Shown here piece by piece: positions 27,066 through 36,700 of a stretch of 64,000 nt of DNA. The translations under genes and the position numbers were made by a program. Position 1 is the first letter of the stretch. Every line of letters starts with the position of its first letter. The DNA lies in NCBI GenBank assembly GCA_017623295.1, contig JAGAPK010000060.1, positions 1 through 64,000 of the forward strand, given 5' to 3'. The notes under the pieces were generated by a model. That model saw only the letters and a program-made list of their open reading frames with translations. It searched no databases and was not told where the DNA came from. The DNA is from Lachnospiraceae bacterium. GTDB taxonomy: Bacteria; Bacillota; Clostridia; Lachnospirales; Lachnospiraceae.

Positions 27066-27149
27066 ATGAAAAAGAAAAATGGAATTTTATGTAAAGTGGC
27101 AAAGGATGGAAAGAATGTCATGTGTTGCTGCTGTATGATGATAAAATGA
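27066..27149 (+). CDS. Cys-codon leader peptide upstream of cysK, 27 residues
   Basis: Short frame with a strong ribosome site (AAGAAAGGAG, 7 bases before ATG). The peptide is Lys-rich at first, then ends [10 protein letters not shown]: four consecutive cysteine codons followed by two methionine codons, three codons before the stop. A fifth Cys is residue 9. Thirty-eight bases separate its stop from cysK. The frame overlaps no other gene. The arrangement is that of an amino-acid-sensing leader peptide where ribosome stalling at Cys codons alters expression of the downstream cysteine synthase. No terminator hairpin lies between, so coupling or mRNA stability is more likely than classic attenuation. 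Confidence 0.75.
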   Translation: MKKKNGILCKVAKDGKNVMCCCCMMIK

Positions 27150-27187
27150 AACAGAAAATAATAGCAAATTTAAAGGAGATTAAAATC

Positions 27188-28129
27188 ATGGCAAATATTA
27201 AAAAAAGCGCAACAGAGTTAATTGGAAAAACACCTTTATTAGAGGTTACAAATTATGAGAAAGCAAATCAGATTACAGATGCAACTATTTTAGTAAAACT
27301 GGAATACTTAAATCCGGCAGGTTCCGTTAAGGATCGTATTGCACTGAATATGATTGAGGATGCAGAGAAAAAAGGTGTTTTGAAACCAGGAGCAACTATT
27401 ATTGAGCCGACTTCCGGAAATACCGGAATTGGTCTTGCAGCCGTAGCAGCAGCAAAAGGCTATCGTGCAATCTTGACACTTCCGGAGACAATGAGTGTGG
27501 AGAGAAGAAAACTTTTGCAGGCATATGGAGCAGAGCTGGTGCTGACTGAAGGCGCAAAAGGAATGAAAGGAGCTATTGCTAAGGCAGAAGAAATTAAGGA
27601 AGCAACACCTGGCTCAGTCATCTTAGGACAGTTCGTAAATCCAGCCAATCCGGAAATTCATAAAGCAACAACAGGACCTGAAATCTGGCAGGATACAGAT
27701 GGTAAAGTAGATATTTTTGTGGCAGGTGTTGGTACTGGCGGAACCGTTACTGGTGTCGGTGAGTATCTGAAAGAACAAAATCCAAATGTTAAGATTGTAG
27801 CAGTAGAACCGGAAAGCAGCCCTGTTTTATCAGGCGGACAGCCGGGAGCTCATAAAATCCAGGGTATCGGAGCTGGTTTTGTACCGGATGTATTAAATAC
27901 AGGTATTTATGATGAAATTATCAAAGTATCCAATGAAGATGCTTTTGCGGCAGGCAGAGAGATTGCGGTAAGAGAAGGTGTATTAGTCGGAATTTCTTCC
28001 GGTGCAGCACTTCATGCAGCAACGCAGCTTGCAAAGCGTCCTGAAAATAAAGGAAAAACGATTGTAGCGCTTTTGCCGGATTCCGGTGACCGTTATTTAT
28101 CTACCCCATTATTTTCCATTGAGTCTTAA
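27188..28129 (+). CDS. cysK: Cysteine synthase (O-acetylserine sulfhydrylase)
   Basis: PLP enzyme that makes cysteine from O-acetylserine and sulfide. The 313 residues carry the cofactor lysine K48 in [12 protein letters not shown], the substrate loop [12 protein letters not shown], the phosphate-binding [13 protein letters not shown] and the C-terminal [12 protein letters not shown]. The ATG at 27188 follows AAAGGAGAT; an upstream GTG frame would cut across the leader peptide. It stands between the Cys-rich leader and the methionine importer genes, forming a sulfur amino acid region. Confidence 0.96.
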   Translation: MANIKKSATELIGKTPLLEVTNYEKANQITDATILVKLEYLNPAGSVKDRIALNMIEDAEKKGVLKPGATIIEPTSGNTGIGLAAVAAAKGYRAILTLPETMSVERRKLLQAYGAELVLTEGAKGMKGAIAKAEEIKEATPGSVILGQFVNPANPEIHKATTGPEIWQDTDGKVDIFVAGVGTGGTVTGVGEYLKEQNPNVKIVAVEPESSPVLSGGQPGAHKIQGIGAGFVPDVLNTGIYDEIIKVSNEDAFAAGREIAVREGVLVGISSGAALHAATQLAKRPENKGKTIVALLPDSGDRYLSTPLFSIES

Positions 28130-28163
28130 TGGTATTCCTACGGGAACGATAGGAGATTAGTGC

Positions 28164-28268
28164 TTGACAAGAATGGCAATTTGTAATAAAGTGGACACGA
28201 TTAAGATGTAAGGAAAGAGCCTAATTTGCGCAGGTGCATGATGCTCATGTGCCTGCATTTTGTTTTAG
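28164..28268 (+). promoter_or_regulatory. Promoter and terminator leader of metNIQ
   Basis: TTGACA (28164-28169), 17 bases, TAAAGT (28187-28192). About 30 bases after the predicted start comes a 12-bp terminator-like hairpin, GCAGGTGCATGA/TCATGTGCCTGC (28230-28256), with a T-rich tail. The leader is too short for a SAM-I riboswitch and lacks T-box sequences. A TTG at 28226 opens a frame with Cys and Met codons that stays in frame with metN. Upstream, TCCTA/TAGGA (around 28136-28155) forms an inverted repeat. Confidence 0.6.
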
Positions 28269-28294
28269 TCTTTCCGAAAGAAAGGATGAACAAA

Positions 28295-29338
28295 ATGGCG
28301 GGAATTATTGAAGTTCGGAATCTTAAAAAGGTCTATACAACCAAAGATGCCGAAGTAGAAGCACTGCAGGATATCAACCTATCCATACAGGCTGGTGACA
28401 TTTATGGTATCATCGGAATGTCAGGAGCCGGAAAAAGTACATTAGTTCGCTGTTTGAACTTTTTAGAGCGGCCAACGGAAGGAACGGTTGAGATTGAAGG
28501 AAAAGATTTAAGCACCTTGACAGATAAAGAGTTGCGGAAGCAAAGAAGCCAGATTGCAATGATTTTTCAGCATTTCAATTTATTGATGCAGAAAAATGTA
28601 ATTGATAATATATGTTTCCCACTGGTAATCTCAGGTATGACGAAGAAGGAAGCCAGAAAGAAAGCGGAAGAACTTCTTGAGATAGTCGGTATGACAGAAA
28701 AGGCGAAGGCATATCCTTCCCAATTATCCGGTGGACAGAAACAGCGTGTGGCGATAGCAAGAGCATTGGCTGTAAATCCGAAAATATTATTATGTGATGA
28801 AGCAACCAGTGCGTTAGATCCACAGACTACCCAGTCGATTCTGGCCTTGTTAAAGGATATTAACAAACGGTACGGGATTACTATTGTAATCATAACTCAT
28901 GAAATGGCGGTTGTCAGAGAAATCTGTTCTCATGTGGCTATTATTGGAAACGGACATCTGGTAGAACAAGGAAGAGTATTTGACATCTTTAGTCATCCAA
29001 AGACGAAAGAAGCCAAAGAACTGATTGTGAAAGGAAAAGGTGAGGGAGAAGTAGAACCTAATCTGGAGAGCAATCAAAGAGAGTTAATGAAAGGCAAGAG
29101 TTGTATCCGAATTGTATTTTCTGAAAATTCATCTTTTGAACCGGTCATTGCCAACATGGTACTTAAATTCGGACAGCCGGTAAATATTCTGAAGGCAGAT
29201 ACGAAAAACGTAGAGGGAATTGCCCGAGGAGAAATGATATTGGGATTACCGGAAGAAAAAGAAGTACAGGAAAATATGAAGGCATATCTTAAAGAAAGAG
29301 GGCTTGCAGTAGAGGAGGTAGACGGTTATGTGGACTGA
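28295..29338 (+). CDS. metN: Methionine ABC transporter ATPase
   Basis: ATPase of the MetNIQ D/L-methionine importer, 347 residues. Walker A is GMSGAGKST, the signature LSGGQKQRVAIARAL, and Walker B LLCDEATSALDP, followed by an ACT-like NIL domain from about residue 265 that binds methionine and inhibits transport. The ATG at 28295 lies 8 bases after AAGAAAGGA; in-frame upstream codons run through the terminator hairpin. It overlaps metI by 11 bases. Confidence 0.95.
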   Translation: MAGIIEVRNLKKVYTTKDAEVEALQDINLSIQAGDIYGIIGMSGAGKSTLVRCLNFLERPTEGTVEIEGKDLSTLTDKELRKQRSQIAMIFQHFNLLMQKNVIDNICFPLVISGMTKKEARKKAEELLEIVGMTEKAKAYPSQLSGGQKQRVAIARALAVNPKILLCDEATSALDPQTTQSILALLKDINKRYGITIVIITHEMAVVREICSHVAIIGNGHLVEQGRVFDIFSHPKTKEAKELIVKGKGEGEVEPNLESNQRELMKGKSCIRIVFSENSSFEPVIANMVLKFGQPVNILKADTKNVEGIARGEMILGLPEEKEVQENMKAYLKERGLAVEEVDGYVD

Positions 29339-29990
29339 GGAAGTTATCTGGATGATTATAGAAGGAATCAGGGACACTTTATACATGACATTAGCCTCTA
29401 CACTGTTTGGATATGTTTTGGGGCTTCCTATGGGCATCACTTTAGCAGTAACGGATAAAAATGGAATTAAACCAAATCCGATTGTCTATAAGATACTGGA
29501 TGTGATTGCCAATATTGTCCGTAGTATTCCATTTTTGATTTTATTAATTTTGCTTATTCCTTTTACCAGATTTCTGGTAGGAAAAAGTTATGGCTCTACA
29601 GCAACCATTGTTCCGCTGACGATTGCAGCAGCACCTTTTATTGCGCGTATGATAGAATCTTCGTTAAATGAAGTAGATAAGGGTGTGATTGAGGCTGCAC
29701 AGAGTATGGGAGCCGGTACTTTTACGATTATCTGGAAGGTATTGCTGGTAGAAGCCAGAACTTCTATTTTAGTAGGAGCAACCATAGCAACCGGAACAAT
29801 TCTTGGTTATTCCGCTATGGCAGGTACCGTTGGTGGCGGCGGACTTGGAGATATTGCAATCCGCTACGGATATTACAGATATCAGACAGATATTATGATT
29901 GTTACCGTTATTCTGTTAGTTGTATTGGTGCAGATATTCCAGACGATTGGTATGAGATTGTCGAACCGCTTAGATAAGCGAAAGATTTAA
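29328..29990 (+). CDS. metI: Methionine ABC transporter permease
   Basis: Five-helix membrane subunit of 220 residues (TLYMTLASTLFGYVLGLPMG at the start, EAAQSMGAGTFTIIWKVLL as the ATPase-contacting EAA loop, VGGGGLGDIAIRYGYYRYQTDI near the end). GAGGAGG inside the end of metN precedes its ATG, so translation is coupled. Confidence 0.95.
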   Translation: MWTEEVIWMIIEGIRDTLYMTLASTLFGYVLGLPMGITLAVTDKNGIKPNPIVYKILDVIANIVRSIPFLILLILLIPFTRFLVGKSYGSTATIVPLTIAAAPFIARMIESSLNEVDKGVIEAAQSMGAGTFTIIWKVLLVEARTSILVGATIATGTILGYSAMAGTVGGGGLGDIAIRYGYYRYQTDIMIVTVILLVVLVQIFQTIGMRLSNRLDKRKI

Positions 29991-30069
29991 TGTGCTATAT
30001 AAGGAATTTATATTCCTTTTATATAGAAAAAAGACCTGTATAAATACAGGCGTTAGGAGGAGAAAGATT

Positions 30070-30996
30070 ATGAAGAAAAAATTGATTGCAGGATTATTAA
30101 CAACTGTATTGGCATTGGGAACACTTGCCGGATGCGGTAGTGAAGCAGCAACAGAGGAAGCGACAACAGAGGAAACTGTTGCAGAAGAAACAAGTGAGAC
30201 AGAAGCTGAAACAGAAGAAGTTGCTGCAGAAGAAACAGCAACAGAAGAAACAGCAACAGAAGAAAAAGGCACTATTACAATTGCAGCATCTGCTACACCA
30301 CATGCAGAAATCTTGGAAGAAGCTAAGAAGATTTTAGCTGAGCAGGGATGGACTTTGGAAGTAACTGTATTTGATGATTATGTACAGCCAAACCTGGTTG
30401 TAGAAAGTGGCGAATTTGATGCTAACTATTTCCAGCACATTCCTTATCTTGATTCCTTTAATGCAGAACAGGGAACACACCTTGTAAATGCAGGTGGCAT
30501 TCACTATGAACCATTTGGTATTTACCCAGGTACAAAAACGGATTTAACAACTTTGGAAGCTGGCGATGTAATCGCAGTACCAAATGATACAACAAACGAA
30601 GCAAGAGCATTGTTACTGTTACAGGATAATGGTATCATTACTTTGAAAGAAGGCGCAGGCCTTGAAGCAACTGTAAATGATATCGAAGAAAACCCTTACG
30701 ATATTGAGATTCAGGAATTAGAAGCAGCACAGGTATCCAGAGTAAAAGACGAAGTTGCTTTTGTAGTATTAAATGGTAACTATGCACTGGAAGCAGGTTT
30801 CTCCGTTGCAAAAGATGCAGTTGCTTACGAAAAATCCGATTCTGAAGCAGCTCAGACATATGTGAATGTTATTGCTGTTAAAGAAGGCAATGAATCTAAT
30901 GAAGGAATCACTGCATTAGTTGATGTTTTAAAATCCGATGAAATCAAAGAATATATCAATAACACTTATGACGGAGCAGTTATCCCTTTTGAATAA
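30070..30996 (+). CDS. metQ: Methionine-binding lipoprotein, NlpA family
   Basis: Surface lipoprotein of 308 residues that delivers methionine to MetNI. The signal peptide ends LAGC with the lipidated Cys near residue 20, followed by a Thr/Glu/Ala tether to about residue 73, then the NlpA domain (TITIAASATPHAEILEEA, DYVQPNLVVESGEFDANYFQHIPYL). TAGGAGGAG sets the ATG at 30070. It ends the operon before a strong terminator. Confidence 0.95.
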   Translation: MKKKLIAGLLTTVLALGTLAGCGSEAATEEATTEETVAEETSETEAETEEVAAEETATEETATEEKGTITIAASATPHAEILEEAKKILAEQGWTLEVTVFDDYVQPNLVVESGEFDANYFQHIPYLDSFNAEQGTHLVNAGGIHYEPFGIYPGTKTDLTTLEAGDVIAVPNDTTNEARALLLLQDNGIITLKEGAGLEATVNDIEENPYDIEIQELEAAQVSRVKDEVAFVVLNGNYALEAGFSVAKDAVAYEKSDSEAAQTYVNVIAVKEGNESNEGITALVDVLKSDEIKEYINNTYDGAVIPFE

Positions 30997-31032
30997 GTAG
31001 TATGAAATGCTTTTCATAGTAAATAGGTACAG

Positions 31033-31076
31033 AAAAGATATCTGTTGGAAGCAAGTCTTCCGCAGATATCTTTTTG
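31033..31076 (+). terminator. Terminator of the methionine importer operon
   Basis: AAAAGATATCTG and GGAAG pair with CTTCC and CAGATATCTTTTT in one long stem with a T-tail. Confidence 0.95.
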
Positions 31077-31172
31077 TTTTTCTTTTATTCCAAGATGTGG
31101 TATAATTTACCCTGTTGAGCAGAATATTAAAATATGTTTTGGTTATGAAACATTTTTATGGAGGAAACACTT

Positions 31173-31697
31173 ATGCGGAAGATGGAAGAATATGTGCGTA
31201 GTATTCCTGATTTTCCTGAGAAAGGCATTATTTTCCGGGATGTGACTAGTGTATTACAAGATGCAGATGGTCTGGCTCTTGCCATTGATTCAATGAAAGA
31301 TTTACTCAAAGGTATTGATTTTGATGTTGTGGTAGGAACAGAATCCAGAGGTTTTATTTTCGGGGTGCCGATTGCCTATGCAATGCACAAACCTTTTGTA
31401 CCGGTTCGTAAGAAAGGCAAATTACCTTTGGATACGATATCCAGAGAGTATGATTTAGAGTATGGAAGTGCGACCATTGAGATGCACAGAGATTCTATTA
31501 AGCCTGGACAAAAAGTTGTTATTGTTGATGATTTGATTGCTACCGGAGGTACGATTGAAGCCTGTATTCAGATGATTGAAGAGTTGGGTGGCGAAGTCGT
31601 GAAGGTGATTTTCTTAATGGAACTGGCCGGGCTGAAAGGTCGTGAACGTTTGAAAAATTATAATGTTGATAGTGTTATTGTTTATGAGGGTAAGTGA
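31173..31697 (+). CDS. apt: Adenine phosphoribosyltransferase
   Basis: Purine salvage enzyme of 174 residues that joins adenine to PRPP to give AMP. Recognisable blocks are IPDFPEKGIIFRDVT, GTESRGFIFG, PVRKKGKLPLDT and the PRPP loop VVIVDDLIATGGT. The ATG at 31173 follows GGAGG; the ATG five codons earlier contains that site. A TATAAT at 31101 may be its -10. No purine riboswitch precedes it. The purine permease follows 27 bases later. Confidence 0.95.
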   Translation: MRKMEEYVRSIPDFPEKGIIFRDVTSVLQDADGLALAIDSMKDLLKGIDFDVVVGTESRGFIFGVPIAYAMHKPFVPVRKKGKLPLDTISREYDLEYGSATIEMHRDSIKPGQKVVIVDDLIATGGTIEACIQMIEELGGEVVKVIFLMELAGLKGRERLKNYNVDSVIVYEGK

Positions 31698-31724
31698 TTT
31701 TCATAAGAAAAGGAGATAAAAGAG

Positions 31725-33083
31725 ATGTTAGAAAAAATGTTTAAGTTGAAAGAGAACAACACAGATGTCAGAACGGAAGTGGTTGCAGGTATTACAACAT
31801 TTATGACTATGGCGTATATTCTTGCAGTAAATCCTTCCATTCTATCAGCTTCCGGAATGGACAGCCAGGCCATTTTGATGGCAACAGCTTTGGCAGCCTT
31901 TGTCGGAACGCTTGCAATGGCTTTGTTAGCGAACTATCCATTTGCATTAGCACCGGGACTTGGATTGAATGCATATTTTGCCTATACGGTATGTGGTACT
32001 ATGGGATATTCCTGGCAGATTGCGTTGCTTGCCGTATTTATAGAAGGATTGATTTTTGTTGTTCTTTCTGTGACAAATGTGCGTGAAGCAATTTTCAATG
32101 CAATTCCGATGCAGCTAAAAAGGGGTGTGTCCGTAGGTATCGGACTTTTTATTGCATTCATTGGATTTCAGAATGCAGGTATTGTTGTTAATTCGGATTC
32201 TACCTTAGTAACAGTTCTGGATTTTACAGAGAATTTCAACACAGCAGGAATTAGTGCAGTATTGGCACTGATTGGTACATTTATTATTACCATTTTATAT
32301 ATAAAGGGAATCAAAGGTTCCATTTTGATTGGTATTCTGGCAACATGGGTGTTAGGTATTATTTGTCAGTTAATCGGTTTGTACACTGTTGTACCGGAAG
32401 CCGGATATTATTCATTGATTCCTTCATGGAGCAATTTCAGCCTGGATGCGATTGGATTGACCTTTGGACAGTGCTTTAAAGCCGATTTGGGAGCAGTTAA
32501 AATTGTAGATTTTATTGTTATTATTTTTGCATTTTTGTTTGTAGATATTTTTGATACTTTAGGTACTTTGATTGGTTGTGCAACAGAAGCTAATATGTTG
32601 GACAAGGATGGTAAACTGCCAAGAATTAAACAAGCACTTCTTGCAGATGCAATAGCTACCAGTGCAGGTGCTGTACTTGGTACATCTACGACAACAACCT
32701 TTGTAGAAAGCTCTGCAGGTGTATCAGAGGGTGGTAGAACAGGACTTGCTTCTATTGTGACAGGACTTCTTTTCTTGCTTTCCGTTTTCTTTGCACCGAT
32801 TTTTATTACGATACCAGGTTTTGCCACAGCACCGGCACTGTTATTCGTCGGCTTTCTGATGATAAAATCTGTGGTTTTGATTGATTTTGGTGATTTGACA
32901 GAGGCAGTTCCTGCATATTTGTGTTTATTGGCAATGCCGCTTATGTATAGTATCTCAGAAGGTATTGCAGTTGGAGTTATCTCTTATGTGGTAATAAATT
33001 TATTGTGTGGTAAGGCGAAAAAGATTACTCCATTAATGTACATATTGGCTGTGCTGTTTGTTTGTAAATATATTTTCTTGTAA
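31725..33083 (+). CDS. NCS2-family purine permease (AzgA/PbuG type)
   Basis: Proton-coupled nucleobase transporter of 452 residues with about 12-14 helices. The AzgA-type features are RTEVVAGITTFMTMAYILAVNP at the start, GLGLNAYFAYTVCG, and FVDIFDTLGTLIGCATEANM with GTSTTTTFVESSAGV. These subfamilies carry adenine, guanine or hypoxanthine. Pairing with apt suggests adenine or hypoxanthine uptake linked to salvage. AAAGGAGA precedes the ATG. Confidence 0.92.
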   Translation: MLEKMFKLKENNTDVRTEVVAGITTFMTMAYILAVNPSILSASGMDSQAILMATALAAFVGTLAMALLANYPFALAPGLGLNAYFAYTVCGTMGYSWQIALLAVFIEGLIFVVLSVTNVREAIFNAIPMQLKRGVSVGIGLFIAFIGFQNAGIVVNSDSTLVTVLDFTENFNTAGISAVLALIGTFIITILYIKGIKGSILIGILATWVLGIICQLIGLYTVVPEAGYYSLIPSWSNFSLDAIGLTFGQCFKADLGAVKIVDFIVIIFAFLFVDIFDTLGTLIGCATEANMLDKDGKLPRIKQALLADAIATSAGAVLGTSTTTTFVESSAGVSEGGRTGLASIVTGLLFLLSVFFAPIFITIPGFATAPALLFVGFLMIKSVVLIDFGDLTEAVPAYLCLLAMPLMYSISEGIAVGVISYVVINLLCGKAKKITPLMYILAVLFVCKYIFL

Positions 33084-33104
33084 AATTGCAGATAAAGAAA
33101 TGAA

Positions 33105-33138
33105 TGTGGCATGCTCCGCTGGGGTGTGCCACTTTTTT
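33105..33138 (+). terminator. Terminator of the apt/permease transcript
   Basis: GTGGCA pairs with TGCCAC, extended by inner G-T pairs, followed by six T residues. Confidence 0.88.
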
Positions 33139-33322
33139 GCTATAACTGAAAAATGCTCTGAGAGAATCCATATTGCACTGAAAAGGTGTTGAAATATGGA
33201 TAAAATAGTGATACAATATCGGTAAAGCAAAAGATTTCTATTTTATCTACGAGCATATCGTTATCCTATCTTGAAATCCTGCTTTGAAACCCAAATGAAA
33301 AGAAAATAGGCAGGAAGATAAA

Positions 33323-33427
33323 ATTGTTAACAAATTACAGCAATACTTCTCTTTAAGCGAGGATGAAGCAGAAGAATATGTGAAAAGAATACAGCAAGAT
33401 ATGCAGAAAGAAATGAAAGTTGTTTAA
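33323..33427 (+). pseudogene. Possible short gene or C-terminal gene fragment
   Basis: A frame of 34 codons reads as a charged helical peptide (QQYFSLSEDEAEEYVKRIQQ) and ends just before addB's presumed promoter. No ATG, GTG or TTG opens it; the only in-frame candidate is ATT behind AGGAAG. It may be a remnant or an unusual start. The rest of 33139-33419 shows no gene or structure I can support. Confidence 0.25.
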
Positions 33428-33448
33428 ACATAGCAAGCGCGGTATGAT
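33420..33448 (+). promoter_or_regulatory. Probable promoter of the addB operon
   Basis: TTGTTT (33420-33425), 17 bases, TATGAT (33443-33448), 37 bases before the 87-residue gene. Confidence 0.6.
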
Positions 33449-33485
33449 AAAATAAAAGTTAGTAACATTTTAGGAGGCAATCGGT

Positions 33486-33749
33486 GTGGAAAAAGAAATC
33501 TCTTTTCTTAGAAGTTATGATTTTATGAAATTGGGACAGGCAATTAATCATCAGAACTGGCAAGTGGCAGCGATGACAGTACAGCGCATGCAAAAGACAG
33601 CACAGGAATTGGAAATGGATACCTTTGTCAGACAGTTTACAAATATCAGACAATGTGTGCTTCATAAGCAGGCAAGACAGGCGAAAGATATTATGGCTGT
33701 TATGATGGCGAAAAGAGCACAGATGTTGAACCAGATAACGGAGCAGTAA
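33486..33749 (+). CDS. Hypothetical protein upstream of addB, 87 residues
   Basis: I do not recognise a domain. The protein is helical and rich in Gln, Met and Ala (LGQAINHQNWQVAAMTVQRM), with no signal or membrane segment. GGAGG lies eight bases before the GTG start. It is 14 bases before addB and shares its promoter, so it is probably part of the operon. The helix-rich, charged character would fit a small adaptor, but no function is claimed. Confidence 0.7.
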   Translation: MEKEISFLRSYDFMKLGQAINHQNWQVAAMTVQRMQKTAQELEMDTFVRQFTNIRQCVLHKQARQAKDIMAVMMAKRAQMLNQITEQ

Positions 33750-33763
33750 AGAAGGAGAAAAAA

Positions 33764-36700
33764 GTGGCACTTCAATTTTACTTCGGCACTTCGGGAGCCG
33801 GCAAAAGCAGAAAATTACATGAAGATATTATACAAGCATCCCTAAAAGAGCCGGAACGCAACTTTTTGTTGATTGTGCCGGATCAGTTTACGATGCAGAC
33901 ACAGATGGATTTGGTTGTGGAGCATCCGAATAAAGGGATTATGAACATTGATGTACTTAGTTTTGGCAGACTGACACATCGAATTCTGGAAGAAGTCGGA
34001 TATGAAGATATTCCGATTCTGGATGACACAGGAAAAAGTCTGATTTTGAGAAAGATTGCAGAAGAAGAACAGTCCAAACTTACAGTTATCGGAAAGCATC
34101 TGCATAAAATTGGTTATATTCATGAAGTGAAGTCGGCTATTTCTGAATTTATGCAGTATGGCATTGGCGTAAATGAACTTTCGGAACTGGTTGGCTTTGC
34201 GCAGAAAAGAGGAGCCCTTTGCTATAAGTTAAAAGATTTGGAGGTACTATATCAGGGCTTTTTATCTTATATTGACAAGAAATTTATTACAACGGAAGAA
34301 ACGTTAGACAGACTGCGGGAAGCGTTACCGAAGTCAAATATTATTAAAAATAGTGTGATTACGTTTGATGGGTTTACCGGATTTACACCAATACAGAACC
34401 GTGTTATTCAGGAACTTATGCGATTGACTGAAAGAGTCATTATAACGATCACGATTGATACAAACGAGAATCCGTACCAACTGGATGGGGAACAGAAGCT
34501 TTTTCATTTGAGTAAAAAAACGATTGCAGATATGAAGAAGCTGGCAGAAAAAGCAGGAACCGAGGTTCTTCCGGAAGTACTTTGTGAGGAAAAGATACAG
34601 GGCAGAGCACCACGTTTTGCGGACAATCCGGAACTTTCTCATTTGGAACAGAGTCTATTCCGTTATCCGGTAAAACCTTACGAAGAACAGGTAGAGCGTG
34701 TCCATTTGTTTGAAGCTTCTACGCCAAAAGAGGAAGTGCGCCAGACCTGTATTGAAATCAGACGATTGCTGGAGGCACAGCCAACGTTACATTATCGGGA
34801 TGTTGCCGTTGTTACAGGCAATATGGAAACCTATGGAAATGATATTGAAGAGGAGTTTGCCAAGTTTGGAATTCCGATTTACATGGATAGAACGAGAGGG
34901 ATTTTAGCGAATCCTTTTACGGAATACATTCGAAGTGCATTACAGATTGTATTGCAGGACTTTAGTAAGGATGCGGTTTTCCATTATTTGAGAACCGGAT
35001 TGTGCGGATTTGAGCAGACAAATATTGATCGCTTGGAGAATTATATCCGGCGGTTTGGAATTCGTGGCAGGAAACAATGGAGCAATCAGTTTGTTTATAA
35101 GGAAGAAGAGGGGGAAAATGGTTTAATTCAGCTTGCACTTTATAATGAGATGCGAGAACAGCTGTTAACCCAGCTTGCACCATTGCTTGGCGAGCGTGAG
35201 ACAACCGGCGAATTAGTGCGGGCAGTATACGAGTTTTTGGTACAAAATGAATTGCAGCAGAAGCTGAGTCGCTTTGAACAGAAATTCAAGGCGGAGGGCG
35301 ATTTGGCAAGAGCAAAGGAATACGGACAGATTTATGGATTTGTCATTGATTTGTTAGACCAGATAGAAGGACTTTTACAGGAAGAAAAAATGGATTTGCA
35401 GGAGTTCTCCGATATTCTGGATGCTGGTTTTTCGGAAATATCAGTAGGAACGATTCCACAGAATGTTGACAGGGTGGTAATTGGTGATATAGAAAGAACC
35501 CGTTTGAAACAGGTAAAGGTGCTCTTTTTCATGGGAATCAATGATGGCAATATTCCAAAAGGCAGCGGTGGCGGTGGTATTATTTCTGACATTGACCGGG
35601 AATTTTTGCAGGAGTCCGGCTGGGAACTTGCACCGACACCAAGACAGCAGATGTATATTCAGCGTTTTTATCTGTATCTGAATATGACGAAGCCTTCCGA
35701 ACAGCTGTATTTATCTTATGCGAAGATTGGCAATGATGGCAAGAGTATGCGCCCGGCGTATTTGATTGACGTCATGCAGAAATTATTTCCTACTCTTGTG
35801 ATAAAAAGACCGGAGCTTTTACCAGTGGAAGAACAGCTTGCAAGTGGTAATGATGGTATAATGCTCTTTACGGATTTGCTGCGGGAGTATGCAGCAGAAC
35901 GATTAAATTCGGGTGAAGAGAAGAAGCTGTTTACCTTTTATCATAGTTATCACAGCAATCCGGTGTATCAGAGCCAGATAGACCGTTTGCTTGAAACAGC
36001 TTTTTATCACTATCAGAGCAATCCGTTGTCTAAGCAGATTACCAAAGCCTTATATGGAAGTCTATTGCAAAACAGTGTCAGTCGTCTGGAAAAATATGCG
36101 GCTTGTGCTTATGCGCATTTCCTACAATATGGACTTTCACTAAAGGAAAGGGAAGAATACAGCTTTGAAGATGTGGACATGGGAAACGTGTTTCACGGTG
36201 TATTAGAGTTATTTGCGGATAAGTTAAAAGAGAATCATTATACATGGTTTGATTTTCCGAAAGAAGTCGGCGAACAGATTTTAGACGAGGCAATAGAGGC
36301 ATACGCGGTAACTTATGGGGAAACCATTCTGTTTTCCAGTGCCAGAAATCAATATCTGTTGTACCGTATTAAGCGGATTCTGAACCGGACGATACAGACA
36401 CTGCAGACACAGCTTCGTAAGGGATCTTTTATGCCGGAACACTTTGAGATGTCTTTCTCTATGTTAGAGGATTTGGATGCTGTAAACATTGCGCTGACCG
36501 GAGAAGAGAAAATGAAGCTTCGTGGTCGCATCGACCGGATTGACACATGCGAGGAAGATGATACGGTTTATGTCAAAGTAATCGATTATAAGTCTGGTAC
36601 GCGCAAGTTTGATTTGGCGGCATTGTATTATGGCTTACAGTTACAATTGGTGGTCTATATGAATGCGGCAGTAGAGATAGAGAAAAAGAAACACCCGGAT

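Noticed and set aside
28193-28294. SAM riboswitch or T-box before metN
   Set aside because: The leader is only about 75 bases, lacks the SAM-I core and the T-box antiterminator sequence, and shows a single terminator hairpin.
31077-31172. Purine riboswitch before apt
   Set aside because: Fewer than 100 bases, no three-way junction or conserved loops. Only a -10-like TATAAT is seen.
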